NCBI GenBank assembly: GCA_963966185.1
Contig: CAWZYM010000224.1
Coordinates: 433,501-497,500, forward strand
Direction: 5' to 3'
Source of the DNA: Rhabditoides inermis
Lineage: Eukaryota; Nematoda; Chromadorea; Rhabditida; Rhabditidae
Length of the DNA stretch: 64,000 nt
Shown here: in pieces, positions 36,529 through 52,858 of the stretch
How positions within the stretch are numbered: the first letter of the stretch is position 1
Layout: every line of letters starts with the position of its first letter
Made by a program: the position numbers and the translations under genes
The notes under the pieces: model-generated
Seen by the model: the letters and a program-made list of their open reading frames with translations, nothing else
Databases searched by the model: none
Told to the model about the DNA's origin: nothing

Positions 36529-38437
36529 CTAGTCCAGCGTGATGACTAAAGCGTGACCATCTGAAATCAATCAATCAATCAATCAATATCAATCGATAAC
36601 CACGCACCCCTGGCGTGCTTCTCGACGTGGTCGAAGGAGGCGTGCTGGTAGGGGCACTTGTTGCACGAGAAGAGCGTCTCCGCGCAGCGCAGTGTCATCC
36701 CGTGCTCGTCGGACAGGTGAGCCAGCAGGTTGAACGCGTAGCGCTACAGTATTCAGTTGCGGTAAGTCTCTTCAAAACACATCCGAACTGCCTTCAGAAT
36801 ATGAGACCGTCCCCCAAACACTTCAATATGTGAAGCTATCCCTTCAGAACACTTCGGAAATGGTCCCAAAGAAAATGACCGTAAGTTTACCTATCAACCT
36901 TCTCCTCCTTCAGCTCAGCTTTTGACACATCACTAAATAGTGCAACCCCTCTGGCACTGACCTTTCCGCACTTGCACCAGCCGGCGTCCCTCTTCCCGCC
37001 GCCCCGCTCCAGCACCTTCGCCGACGCGACACCGTGCTCCACCAGCATGTGCTGCTCCAGACCCGTGCGCGTCCAGAATCTGATCAATCGATAAATCAAT
37101 GAATCGATAGTACACGCACCTTCGCTGACAGCTCGCGGCCGCTCCGCATGCGACGACGGGTCCGAAGCGCATGTGGGCGGGCGACTTGCCGACGAGCTGG
37201 TCGTGTGCGGCCTGCATGTGCGCGAGGAGACGAGCCGCGTTGAGCAAGGGGAGGGCGCAGATCTCGCACGATGTCGACGACGACGAGCGCGACTTCACCT
37301 CTGGGTCGGGCGACGCCGGCGAGTCCTGAAGATTCATTTGCACTTATACTTCAAGGTTCTCCTACTTGCACCGGCTGCTTCTTCTGCTTCTTCTTTACCG
37401 TCCGCCTCTTCCCTTCCTCCTCGGTCTTCTCGCTGACAGGAGGAGCAGCCCCAGCTTCCGATCTTTGGCGCGGCAGCGGCGCCAGCAGGGTGGCAATGGG
37501 CGGGAGCGGCTGCTGCTGCGTGCGAGCCAGCTCCGACATGAGCCAACGCTGCAAGTACGATCGATAACTTTCATCATAACCCATCTCACCTTGCACAGTC
37601 GGTTGTACGTCTCGCGCTCCCTGTCCGTCTTGGCCTGCTGCTGCTCGATCATCTCCGCCACTCGACCAGCCGCGTCGCTCTCCCCATCCACACTGTCCAG
37701 CTGCGAGAGCAGAGAGGTGCACGCGGACAGGAACGCTTGCGACGCCTGACGCTATCGATGATCAATCGATAGCATGAAAGTACCTCGTTGACAAGCGTCC
37801 GGTGCTTCTCGTAGAGCAGGTAGGAAAGAGCTGCGATCTGAATCGAACCAATCAATAAATCAATCGGTAATCACTCGCCTTCTCCTCGTTGCCCTTCTGC
37901 TTCTGCAGGAATAGCTCCTCGATGAGAATGCGGACGCGCAGCATCGACGAATCGAACTCCTCCAGCGACGAGTCGAAATAGGACAGCACCAACGACACCT
38001 GATCGATCTATGTCAATCGATAATCAATCGATAAATGCACCGTGCGGTTGTGGAGGAGTACGCGCTCGTCTGCGGCGAACACGCTGCACACGCCCTTCCG
38101 GTAGAGCCGCACCTCCTTCTTCACACGCGACTGAAATCGATTATGCAATCAATAAATTAATAAAAAGATAAAACAAGTCCAACCTCGAGCGACTGCTTCT
38201 CCTCGAATGCGGCACTGATCTTCGGGCAGCAGCTGATGCCGTTCGAATGCAGGAACGGGCCCTGAAATTCGGGGAACGTAACGAAACGTACTGGCTGGAC
38301 GGAAACGTAACAACACAAACCTTGAGTGTCGGCATGTCGTTGCCGTTTTCGTCATGGTTGGGAGAGCGCTGGAAACGTATACCTGATAAAATAAATGGAA
38401 ATACCGAACGGAAACAGACCTCTTCTTGTTTGGGCAT
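36529..38437 (-). CDS. C2H2-type zinc-finger protein with helical N-terminal half (paralogue 2)
   Basis: A complete model of about 13 small exons, all phase-compatible, from MPKQEE (38437) to the stop at 36529. The first half is helical: EVRLYRKGVCSVFAADE, VLSYFDSSLEEFDSSMLRVR, IAALSYLLYEKHRTLVNE and a Gln/Glu-rich coiled segment near 37650. A basic linker KRRTVKKKQKKQ follows. Then come fingers: CEICALPLLNAARLLAHMQA-AH, CGAAASCQRRFWTRTGLEQH, YAFNLLAHLSDEHG, and CNKCPYQHASFDHVEKH near the end. The helical block (F-x3-LE-x-F-x-S-x-M ... EEL ... NEV) and the FWT-x-x-G-x-x-x-HM-x-x-EH finger match the upstream neighbour, so the two are tandem duplicates. The intron at about 37877 uses a GC donor (gcgagt). 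The first ATG follows an acceptor (tttttgtag) by about 85 bases. Nuclear, nucleic-acid binding is likely; the orthologue is not identified. Confidence 0.75.
36761..36885. repeat. intronic short element, partial match to 44393-44514
   Basis: Begins ggtaagtctcttcaaaacac, close to the left end of the fold-back at 44393 (ggtcagtctcttcaaa). Otherwise diverged. It lies in the intron before the YAFNLLAHL exon of the zinc-finger gene. Confidence 0.35.
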
Positions 38438-38956
38438 ATCGGGATCGGCGTAGCTGCTCACTGGAAGACGCCTGTGGCAAGGCAGTCGGGTGCACAAAGA
38501 GCCGGCTACAAAAACAAAACCGTTATAATACACATATGTAAAAGATACAAAAGACAACGAAGACAATGAAGTCCACAAAAAATCCCGAAAAAAGCTACAA
38601 AAGTCACGACACTGGATCGAAGCATATCCGGTCTGCTGAAGTTACGGTTTACTTTTCGGCGGGAACATTAAATTTCAAATAATTTAAAAATAATTCAAAT
38701 CAACAATTTATTATGACAACATTTTTCATAAAATATATGTAACTGTGTAACAAAATAGATCAACAACGCCGAGCAGCAATGAGTAGGGCAAAAGTAAGAG
38801 AAATAAAGCAGGACGATCAAATGAGCAGGTAGTAAAAAACCGTATAACAAAAAAACCGAGTGCAGTAAGTAGATATCGAGAAGCAATGTAATGTACGTAG
38901 CGTAATTCAAAGAATATAGTGAAGGGGTTATGATTGAATGAAGAGTACGTGCTAGA

Positions 38957-40598
38957 CTACTGGAGAGAGTGGTTGTGGTACTGCTGCACATGGTGGCGCA
39001 GCTCGACCACCGTAGGCGTGACGAATAGACACGCATCACACCTGAACACCATACATGTACATTTAGACACGTACTAGATGTTACTTGAACGGTGTGCATC
39101 GGTTGTGGAAGTCGAGTTGCTGCGATGGCGACGCGTGAGCCTGCAATCCTTTCAGATCTGGACAGGTCATGGCTAGGCTACCTGCGGGGTCTGCCACCAG
39201 CCAGTCGTCGGCTGCGGCTGGCGGCGAATCGCCGTGAACTGCGTATGCTCATTCCGCATGTGACGGCTCATTCCATCGTGCGTCCAGAACCTGGACAAAT
39301 GTGTCCATAACAATGAGTAATAAATAAAAATAATCACAATGCACCTCTCATCGCATGCCGTGTGGTGGCAGCGCACGCTGGCAGAGTTGGGGGACTCGAA
39401 ACCCGCGGATGGCACGGCGGTCAGCCGCTGCTCCTCCATGTGGTGGAGCTGCTCCTGCCTGTCCGCCATCGACTCGAACGGAATGGGCTGCCGATCAGTC
39501 CGCTGGCGCTGAATGGCAAGATAACTAATTACAATTGTTCTACAATTATCTTACTGTTTTCATTCACATTCCTAATGCCCAGTAATGATACAGGTACACT
39601 GCTTCTGTGCTAACGATGAGCTGTATCGAGGTGATGCCCCACAGCCCCACACCAAATACAAATACGTTCAAATACAGACTGAGTACCTCATCTAAGAAAA
39701 AATTGTTGTGGTATACCAGGATTCTAGCTGGGGTTAATCAGTGGCAGAACGAGCATCCAGCATCCTCCGCCCATTCTAATAACAAACCTCGTTGGCAACT
39801 TTCATCATGCGCTCGAAGAAGTTGCCACTCGCAGACTCCTCGTATTCCTGAAACAATCATCTTGTTTCTGTGACCATCTCATTTGAATTCCCCCACCCTG
39901 ACGAGGCTGTTGTACTTCTGCATCTCGCGGATGGCAGTGTCCCTGTGCTCCTGGATGGTCAGCAGGTAGTCAGTGGCCTTGATGTCAACTAGGCTCGCGA
40001 TGCTGATCTCGCAATCCATCAGAAACTCCGCAACGATCTGATATGAAAGATGTTCAACTATCTACCGAAAGAGCCCCACGTCATTGAAGAAGCTCTTGTT
40101 GTCGGCGTAGAGAATCTTGGAGATCCTCGCCACGTCGGTGACGTCGCGCGCAGCAAGCAGCTCCTCCATTATACCGCGAATCGGTGCCATAAGCGAGGTG
40201 AATGTTTCCAGACACCTCTCGAACTTCTGTACGATTGCGAGAATCTGAAACTATGATGACGTTCGGAGTGGCAAATTTCAATATTTTTAATGTCAGAATT
40301 GCTGACCTTTTTGAAACTCTCGATTTTGGCGATCTGGTTCTCGGTGACAGCAGAGACTCCCTCGCTCAGCAGATTCAAGTGATCGTCCGGTGTCAGCTAA
40401 AACAACGGATGTGGTCAATGTATTGCGAATGACATACATACCTTGTATATATCTTCTTGAACGACGGAGGTCTGTTGAAACGCCAGGTTCATGTGTATGT
40501 CGCCTAAAAAGTAAGTTTACAATAGATCTCACTTCGTAGTTTGTCTCACCTTGAGAATACTCCATCTCATCAGTAACGGCAAGAGACTCGTAATCCAT
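38957..40598 (-). CDS. C2H2-type zinc-finger protein with helical N-terminal half (paralogue 1)
   Basis: About ten phase-compatible exons run from MDYESLAVTDEMEYSQ (40598) to a stop at 38957. The N-terminal half is helical and acidic: LTPDDHLNLLSEGVSAV, IVQKFERCLETFTSLMAPIR, EELLAARDVTDVARISKILY, EFLMDCEISIASLVDIKATD and EYEESASGNFFERMM. The C-terminal half carries atypical fingers: CHHTACDERFWTHDGMSRHM then RNEH, and CDACLFVTPTVVELRHHVQQ then YHNH before the stop. It aligns by eye with the next gene downstream through the helical block and the FWT finger. An acceptor (ttgttacag) lies 10 bases before the ATG. It is the first gene of the minus-strand run and is head-to-head with the gene at 42423. 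Likely nuclear; exact orthologue unknown. Confidence 0.75.
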
Positions 40599-40710
40599 GT
40601 CCGCGGAACTGTAACAAGATTACATATCAAAAAATACAAATGTTTCAGATAAAAAAATAATTAATAAATACACAGAAAAATAAAAACAAACAGATTACTG
40701 TAGCAAATTA

Positions 40711-42213
40711 TTGTGCTTTTATGATAACTGTAGAGAGTGTTCCGTAGATATCCGGTCTCGAGGACCTGACCGGATATCTACGGAGAGTCTGTTGTACGCG
40801 CCGCCGATACTACTGGAGTACGTTGCCGCGCTGTTCAACACCTGTCTCACTGGAGGGAGGATCGCTGACGACATGGCCGACTCCTTGGTATCGCTGCTGT
40901 ACAAAAAGGGCGACCCACTCGACATCGGCAACTACAGACCGATCTCTGTGTCTTCGACGCTGCTGAAGCTGCTAATGCGGACTGTGCTCGCTCGACTACA
41001 ACCGTCTTTGGAGGCGCAGCAGCCGCGGGAGCAGGCCGGTTTTCGGAGAGGATTCAGCTGCAACGACCATATTCTGGTGACGCGAGAAGTGATCTACAAA
41101 CTCTATCGCCACGGCTACCACGGCTACCTGGTTTTTGTGGACTTTGTCAAGGCCTACGACTCCATCGAGCACAACGACACGTGGCTTGCGCTGAAGAGAT
41201 GTGGAGTGCACCCCGCCTACATTCGACTGCTGCAGAGTATCTACAACGATGGCAAGACGAAAGTGAACGTTCGAGGGACACCGGCCGAAATCGAAGTGAA
41301 GAAAGGTGTGCGCCAAGGCTGCCCGCTATCTCCTCATCTGTTCAACTGCGTGCTTGCTGAAATCTGTGCCAAGATGGACTTCGACTTCGTTGGAGCCGGA
41401 CTGGACATTGGAGGACAGAAGCTGACTCATCTCTGTTATGCTGACGACATCATCCTTTTTGCACGTTCGGCCTCGGCTGCAGAAAGGATGCTGGAGGAAC
41501 TCGCGGAGAAGAGCAGCGACTACGGGCTGTACGTGAACAGGAAGAAGACGGTGGTCATGAGCAACGGACCGAAGAAGAGCATCAGACTGGACGGAGGAGA
41601 AGTGGAGTACGTGGACAAATTCGTCTACCTGGGCCGCTCTCTTAGTTTTCTGGCTGACGATCGAGTGGAGGTGACAAGGAGGATACAGGCTGGCTGGGGC
41701 GCTTTCTTCCGCCATAGCCAGTTCCTGACGCTGAAGAGTGCGCCGATGCGACTGCGGAGGAAAGTATTTCGGATGGCAGTTCTTCCCGCACTCACCTACG
41801 CTGCCGAAACATGGAGTCTAAGGAGAGAAGACCTGCAGAAGCTGAGAACTGTCCAACGACGAATGGAACGAAAGATGCTCGGGTTGACTCTGCTGGACAA
41901 AGTGCCGTGCAAGGATATACGACGACTGACGGGATTACGAGACGTTCTGTGCGAGGCGAGATCAAGGAAGTGGAGGTTCGCCCGCCACATCATGACTTGC
42001 AACGACGACCGATGGACGCGACGCGTGATCGATTGGAACCCGCCAAGGAAAGGCAAGGCCGGTCGCCCCCATCTACAGTGGAGCGACGAATTCAAGAAGA
42101 CGATCCAGACCAATAGGAGGACCCTCGAGGAGGAATGGAAGAGTGTGGCCGCGGACGCTGATGCGACAAGATGGAAGAATTTTGCTTCCCGGCGCTACTC
42201 TGTGAATGATTGA
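40711..42213 (+). CDS. RTE-type reverse transcriptase, 5'-truncated retrotransposon ORF
   Basis: Open for 500 codons; the first ten or so are host flank, since the element itself starts at 40741. The remainder is the fingers-palm-thumb part of a non-LTR reverse transcriptase: LVSLLYKKGDPLDIGNYRPI near residue 60, VFVDFVKAYDSIEH near 142, GVRQGCPLSPHLFNCVL near 200, and the catalytic LCYADDIILFA near 243. A C-terminal region rich in Arg and Trp (RKWRFARHIM, KGKAGRPHLQW) follows. The AP-endonuclease half is missing, so the copy cannot mobilise itself. No stop or frameshift interrupts the rest, which argues for a recent insertion. It lies on the opposite strand to, and 0.1 kb upstream of, the zinc-finger gene start. 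Confidence 0.9.
   Translation: MCFYDNCRECSVDIRSRGPDRISTESLLYAPPILLEYVAALFNTCLTGGRIADDMADSLVSLLYKKGDPLDIGNYRPISVSSTLLKLLMRTVLARLQPSLEAQQPREQAGFRRGFSCNDHILVTREVIYKLYRHGYHGYLVFVDFVKAYDSIEHNDTWLALKRCGVHPAYIRLLQSIYNDGKTKVNVRGTPAEIEVKKGVRQGCPLSPHLFNCVLAEICAKMDFDFVGAGLDIGGQKLTHLCYADDIILFARSASAAERMLEELAEKSSDYGLYVNRKKTVVMSNGPKKSIRLDGGEVEYVDKFVYLGRSLSFLADDRVEVTRRIQAGWGAFFRHSQFLTLKSAPMRLRRKVFRMAVLPALTYAAETWSLRREDLQKLRTVQRRMERKMLGLTLLDKVPCKDIRRLTGLRDVLCEARSRKWRFARHIMTCNDDRWTRRVIDWNPPRKGKAGRPHLQWSDEFKKTIQTNRRTLEEEWKSVAADADATRWKNFASRRYSVND
40729..40740. repeat. target-site duplication, left copy
   Basis: TGTAGAGAGTGT, identical to 42271-42282, brackets the RTE-type insertion. Confidence 0.85.
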
Positions 42214-42270
42214 TGTTTTGAGTTATGATCACATAATGCGATACCGGATAAATGTTGAATTGAATTGAAT
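40741..42270 (+). mobile_element. 5'-truncated RTE-like retrotransposon insertion
   Basis: A 1.53-kb insertion bounded by a perfect 12-bp duplication. It ends in a short ttgaat tandem repeat (gttgaattgaattgaat), as RTE elements often do instead of poly-A. Its first 42 bases form a perfect 16-bp stem with a 10-base loop. Confidence 0.85.
40742..40783. repeat. perfect 16-bp hairpin at the 5' end of the RTE insertion
   Basis: CCGTAGATATCCGGTC at 40742-40757 is the exact reverse complement of 40768-40783, with a 10-base loop. It sits immediately inside the left target duplication. Confidence 0.9.
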
Positions 42271-42282
42271 TGTAGAGAGTGT
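42271..42282. repeat. target-site duplication, right copy
   Basis: TGTAGAGAGTGT, matching 40729-40740. Confidence 0.85.
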
Positions 42283-42422
42283 GCAATTGTGAGAGAATTA
42301 GAGTAAAAGAGGTTTTTTTGGAGCGCTTAAATGTTTCACCGCATATTTGTTTTACATTTTTCCTTTTTTTGTTTATTTTCTTATGTGTGTTATGTTAATT
42401 GTTATACATTCTGTTTCAAGTC

Positions 42423-45335
42423 ATGAAGCGCATATTCAACGCGCTTGGTAAGAAGACCAAGGACGCCAACTACCAGCAGAAGGCGGTTCGTCACGTCGAA
42501 GAAATGGAAAAGGTCAGTCAGGCACAGTTTTTCAAATTATTTATTTTATGTCATACTATCTCATGATCATACATGTCTTGGTTGCAGGGCATGCACAAGC
42601 AAACTGCGCCGCGCCACAAATCGGAGGAGCAGCATGTGAAGAGCGCACAACAGAACGAGGAGATCAAGAAGGTATGTATTGTTTCGGTTTCAGAAAATAA
42701 AAACAAGGTCTAGGATCTTTCTTCAAAACACGAAACGCTGGTGTCGAATATGCACAAGATGAACATCACCCGCACCGACCCCGTCGAGCGGTGGACCAGC
42801 ACCAAGTATGTTGCATCACATGTTGTGATTGTTGTGAATGTGAAATGTATCGGTTTTTCATATTTTTTTCATTTTTCATATGCAGGGATCTGCCGACGCG
42901 GGAGAGCGAGTGGCTGCACCGCAACGACCCGATGTGGGAGTACGGCTTCTACGAGCCCGACCCCAGCAAGGTGCCCCAGAACAAGCTAATGTTCCGCGAG
43001 GCGCTCGAGGTGAGCGGTTTGTTTGTTTGTTGTTGTTTACATGATTCCTTTCAGTATCTTCGCGCTCGTCAGGAGATGGCGGACGACATTCCGACTCCGC
43101 AGGCGGCGCAGCGCAGACAGCACGCCGCCGACCTCCTCGAAGACCTCCCCGCCACCAAGAGGTATTCTCTTTCGAAAAGTACACGAGTAAAGAGGAGTGG
43201 TTTGTTTTGATCTAATTCAACAAAAGCACATGCATAAAATCTCTTCGCAGCTGACTAAAATTTCAAAACAAACCTGCTCTTTCGAACGATGTTTTAAAAC
43301 TCTAATTGTTTTCTTGTTAGCATGTTGAGTTCAGGTATTCAGGATACTGTTAATCCCAACAAGTAACTTGCAACAAAATGTATGACACGATTATAGTGCA
43401 TACTATATTTTTCATCGATCAGAAAGAGCAGGTTTGTTTTGAAATTTTAGTCAGCTGCGAAGAGATTTTATGCATGTGCTTTTGTTGAATTAGATCAAAA
43501 CAAACCACTCCTCTTTACTCGTGTACTTTTCGAAAGAGAATGGATGTCCTTTTCTCAAATTTCGAAGAAATTGTTTTTCAGGTTGATGTGCCGAACATGT
43601 TATGTATACATATTCGAAACTTTAGAAAACGTATCCTGAATATGGAAACGCACTGCTTTGTCGAATCGCTCGTGCGCCTGCCAATCATTTCTCTCATTGA
43701 CACGCGCTATTTCGCGTCTCTCTCTCTTACCCACTCACTCCGCTCCGCACACTCCCCTCCCCCCACAGTTTTCGCGCCAAAACTGGGGCGGTGGCCTGGA
43801 CGGCGAGCCGACACGAGAGTGGGTGAACGAAGGGCGGGGCATGCGCTCAGCCAATCAGAGTGCGCACGCAAGAGAGCCGAGCGACCAATGAGCGCAAAGT
43901 GCAGTGGGCGGAGCTTACGTGATGCACACCGTCGTCGCCGCCGCCGCCGCCGCCGTCGTAAACACGTTTAGTGGCAAAGCGGGAGAGAGCAAGAGAGGGC
44001 GGTTTTTGGATGCCGCAACCGATATTGGTTTCACGAATCATACTCATAGGTCTTACAAAGTGATATTCTAACAAATAACGCACACTAATTAAGTATATTG
44101 TATTAGAATAGAGAAATCGTGTGTGCCTTGGGAGTGGCGTGTTGCGCGCGTCACAGCTCAAAACAAACGGGCGCCGCTGCGCGCCGCCCCTAATAGTGGG
44201 GTTACTGTAATAATTATTTAATTTCCAATACGTATGCTATGTTATCCAGTCTGTTTCAGAGTGGATTTGGACAAACTCGACGTGATGTTCGAGTACTTCC
44301 GGCCGTTCGAGCGCAAGGACAAACAGAAGGTGGTGAGCAAGGCCGACCTCGCCCAGCTCCAGGACCATCTACAGGTAGGGAAATTAAGTAGCGGTCAGTC
44401 TCTTCAAAGCTACCTTCGATATTGACTTTAAAACGCCTTCGAAACACAACCAAACAGTTTGTTTGTAAGGCGTTCAGCGTTCTGCTGAAGAGGCTGTTTT
44501 TGAAGAGACTGACCACACCTTTAGTATTTTTGAATTAATGTTATAGAAAATCTTCACGTTTATTATGAGTATATATTTCAATAATCTCTCAGGGCTATGG
44601 CGACGAGCGTCGCTTGATGGACGGCGCGCGGGACAATGTGCGCGCCCTGCTGCAGAGGAACAAGGCGGCCGTCGACGAGTACGACAGGGTACGGTAGGGG
44701 GAGGGATACTGTATTTTTGAAGTTGACAGGGTACGGTAGGGGATTACTGCACCAGTACGACAAGGTTCTGTAAGGGGGCGAGGGTTAATCTTTCCGATTT
44801 GATGTTGAGGGTGCGGAAGAGCTGCTTTTGTATTTGAATGGGAGAGGGTAGTTTTCATTTCCCCTCTTTCAGCTGGAGGCGTCTGAGAAGGAGAAGTTCA
44901 AGGAGGCGGTGCAGGAGCTGCGGGCTGAGGAGCACAAGCGACTTGAGCAGAGAATGCAGCAGATCAACCAGGTGGGTGGGCAGGTTCCCTTTCTGTTTGA
45001 CGGTTTGTTATTTACGTTGTTAAGAGTCGATGGTGTACATTCTAATCTCCGAGACCGAGATGTAGCATGGAGATGTAGCTTGTATTCGTGCTCGTGGAGG
45101 TAGGAGAGCTGGAAGGGAGCACCACTTTGGAGGCGCGAGCTTTTGGGGTGTCAGGTGAAGTGGTGTTCCTCTTCCTCTCCTACCTCCGTGTATTATGTTT
45201 CATTTATGTATGAGACGTTGCTTGCATTATGTTGTATTTCAGTTTGAGGACGGAATGAAGAAAGCGTTTGAGGCGGAGGTGGACAAGAAGCGAGCGGAGA
45301 TGAATGAGAAACAGAAGGAGCAGAAGGAGAAGTGA
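42423..45335 (+). CDS. coiled-coil-rich protein, unknown function
   Basis: Nine exons join in one frame from MKRIFNALGKKTKD to KEQKEK. The product is about 275-300 residues, highly charged and helical. A basic N-terminus and a predicted coiled region (HVEEMEK, EEQHVKSAQQNEEIKK) are followed by a conserved-looking core, ESEWLHRNDPMWEYGFYEPD then PSKVPQNKLMFREALEYLRA. A middle section has LDKLDVMFEYFRPFERKDKQ. The C-terminal coil is rich in Glu, Lys and Gln (EKEKFKEAVQELRAEEHKRL; DKKRAEMNEKQKEQ). No signal peptide or membrane segment. It is the first gene of a plus-strand run; the next start is 279 bases after its stop. The fifth intron is inflated by the 1.03-kb element. I do not recognise the family; a role in membrane or vesicle trafficking would be a guess. 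Confidence 0.75.
43167..44194 (+). mobile_element. 1.03-kb non-autonomous element, copy 1 (intronic)
   Basis: Nearly identical to the reverse complement of 61202-62221. The first ~375 bases (43167-43541) are a fold-back with perfect ~115-base arms (ctctttcgaaaagtacacga to caaacctgctctttcg). The rest is unique, GC-rich, with a (CGC)n stretch at 43931-43961 and a terminal GGCGC-CGCTGC-GCGCC hairpin before CCCCTAAT. No protein match. The open frame 43540-43971 inside it is not supported. It starts 5 bases after the exon end at 43161. Confidence 0.85.
44393..44514. mobile_element. 122-bp fold-back MITE in an intron
   Basis: The ends ggtcagtctcttcaaa and tttgaagagactgacc are exact complements over 16 bases. 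It occupies most of the intron after the LQDHLQ exon of the coiled-coil gene. Confidence 0.75.
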
Positions 45336-45584
45336 GGCAGCGGTAGAATGCAAGGACCAGAAGCAGCGAGTGTTAGCAGAAATGTAGCCCGTAGGTCTAT
45401 AGATTGTTGCATAGTTCTAGGTAATATTTCCAGAGTTTGTAGTAGTTGTTGTATGCGTATGGCTTGATCACGGGTCGTTTGTTATAAAGATTTATTTATC
45501 GATTCCTACTTTTTTGAATGGTTTTACCGGTCGAGTTTCCGTATGTGATATCTGCTTTGAGACGAGAAGGACAAGAAATGTTAA

Positions 45585-52438
<6,854 letters not shown>

Positions 52439-52858
52439 GATTTTGTACAGTTGTTAGAAAGTAATGATAGGATTTCAGTCTTGTTTTATGTTGTTAAAGT
52501 TATTGTTATCAATAAAAGAATTACATAGCTACTTTTCTTGTTTGTTGTATTAAAAAGTGAGGCGTTTTGAGTCGCCATTCCGTTATCTCCGGTCGTTTTC
52601 TCAATGTCGTAGTCCGCTTTCTATTGGCAAATAACGATGGTTGAACTTTTGGCGCGCGACTGCTTTCAAGTGAACTTTTCGCTATTTTGAAACGTTCGCA
52701 CACATTCTAGAACCTTATCAATCATCTGCATGTTATTTTCTATACCCAATTTACATATTTTCTATTGTATCGCTTCATACCCACACTATAACAGGAAGCA
52801 ATCAGTTACGATCGTCGTTTCGTAATTTCATCGTGAACCGTTTATTGTCAGAGTGAGA

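Noticed and set aside
40996..41715. Minus-strand ORFs across the RT gene
   Set aside because: Shadow frames of the RTE reverse transcriptase.
43540..43971. 143-aa ORF inside the 1.03-kb element (and its twin 61425-61730)
   Set aside because: Open in several frames because of GC-rich sequence, no recognised motif, and disturbed by CGC-tract length differences between copies.
43167..44194. Helitron assignment of the 1.03-kb element
   Set aside because: A hairpin before CTAA at one end is suggestive, but the other end lacks a consistent TC start and the A/T insertion context differs between the two copies.
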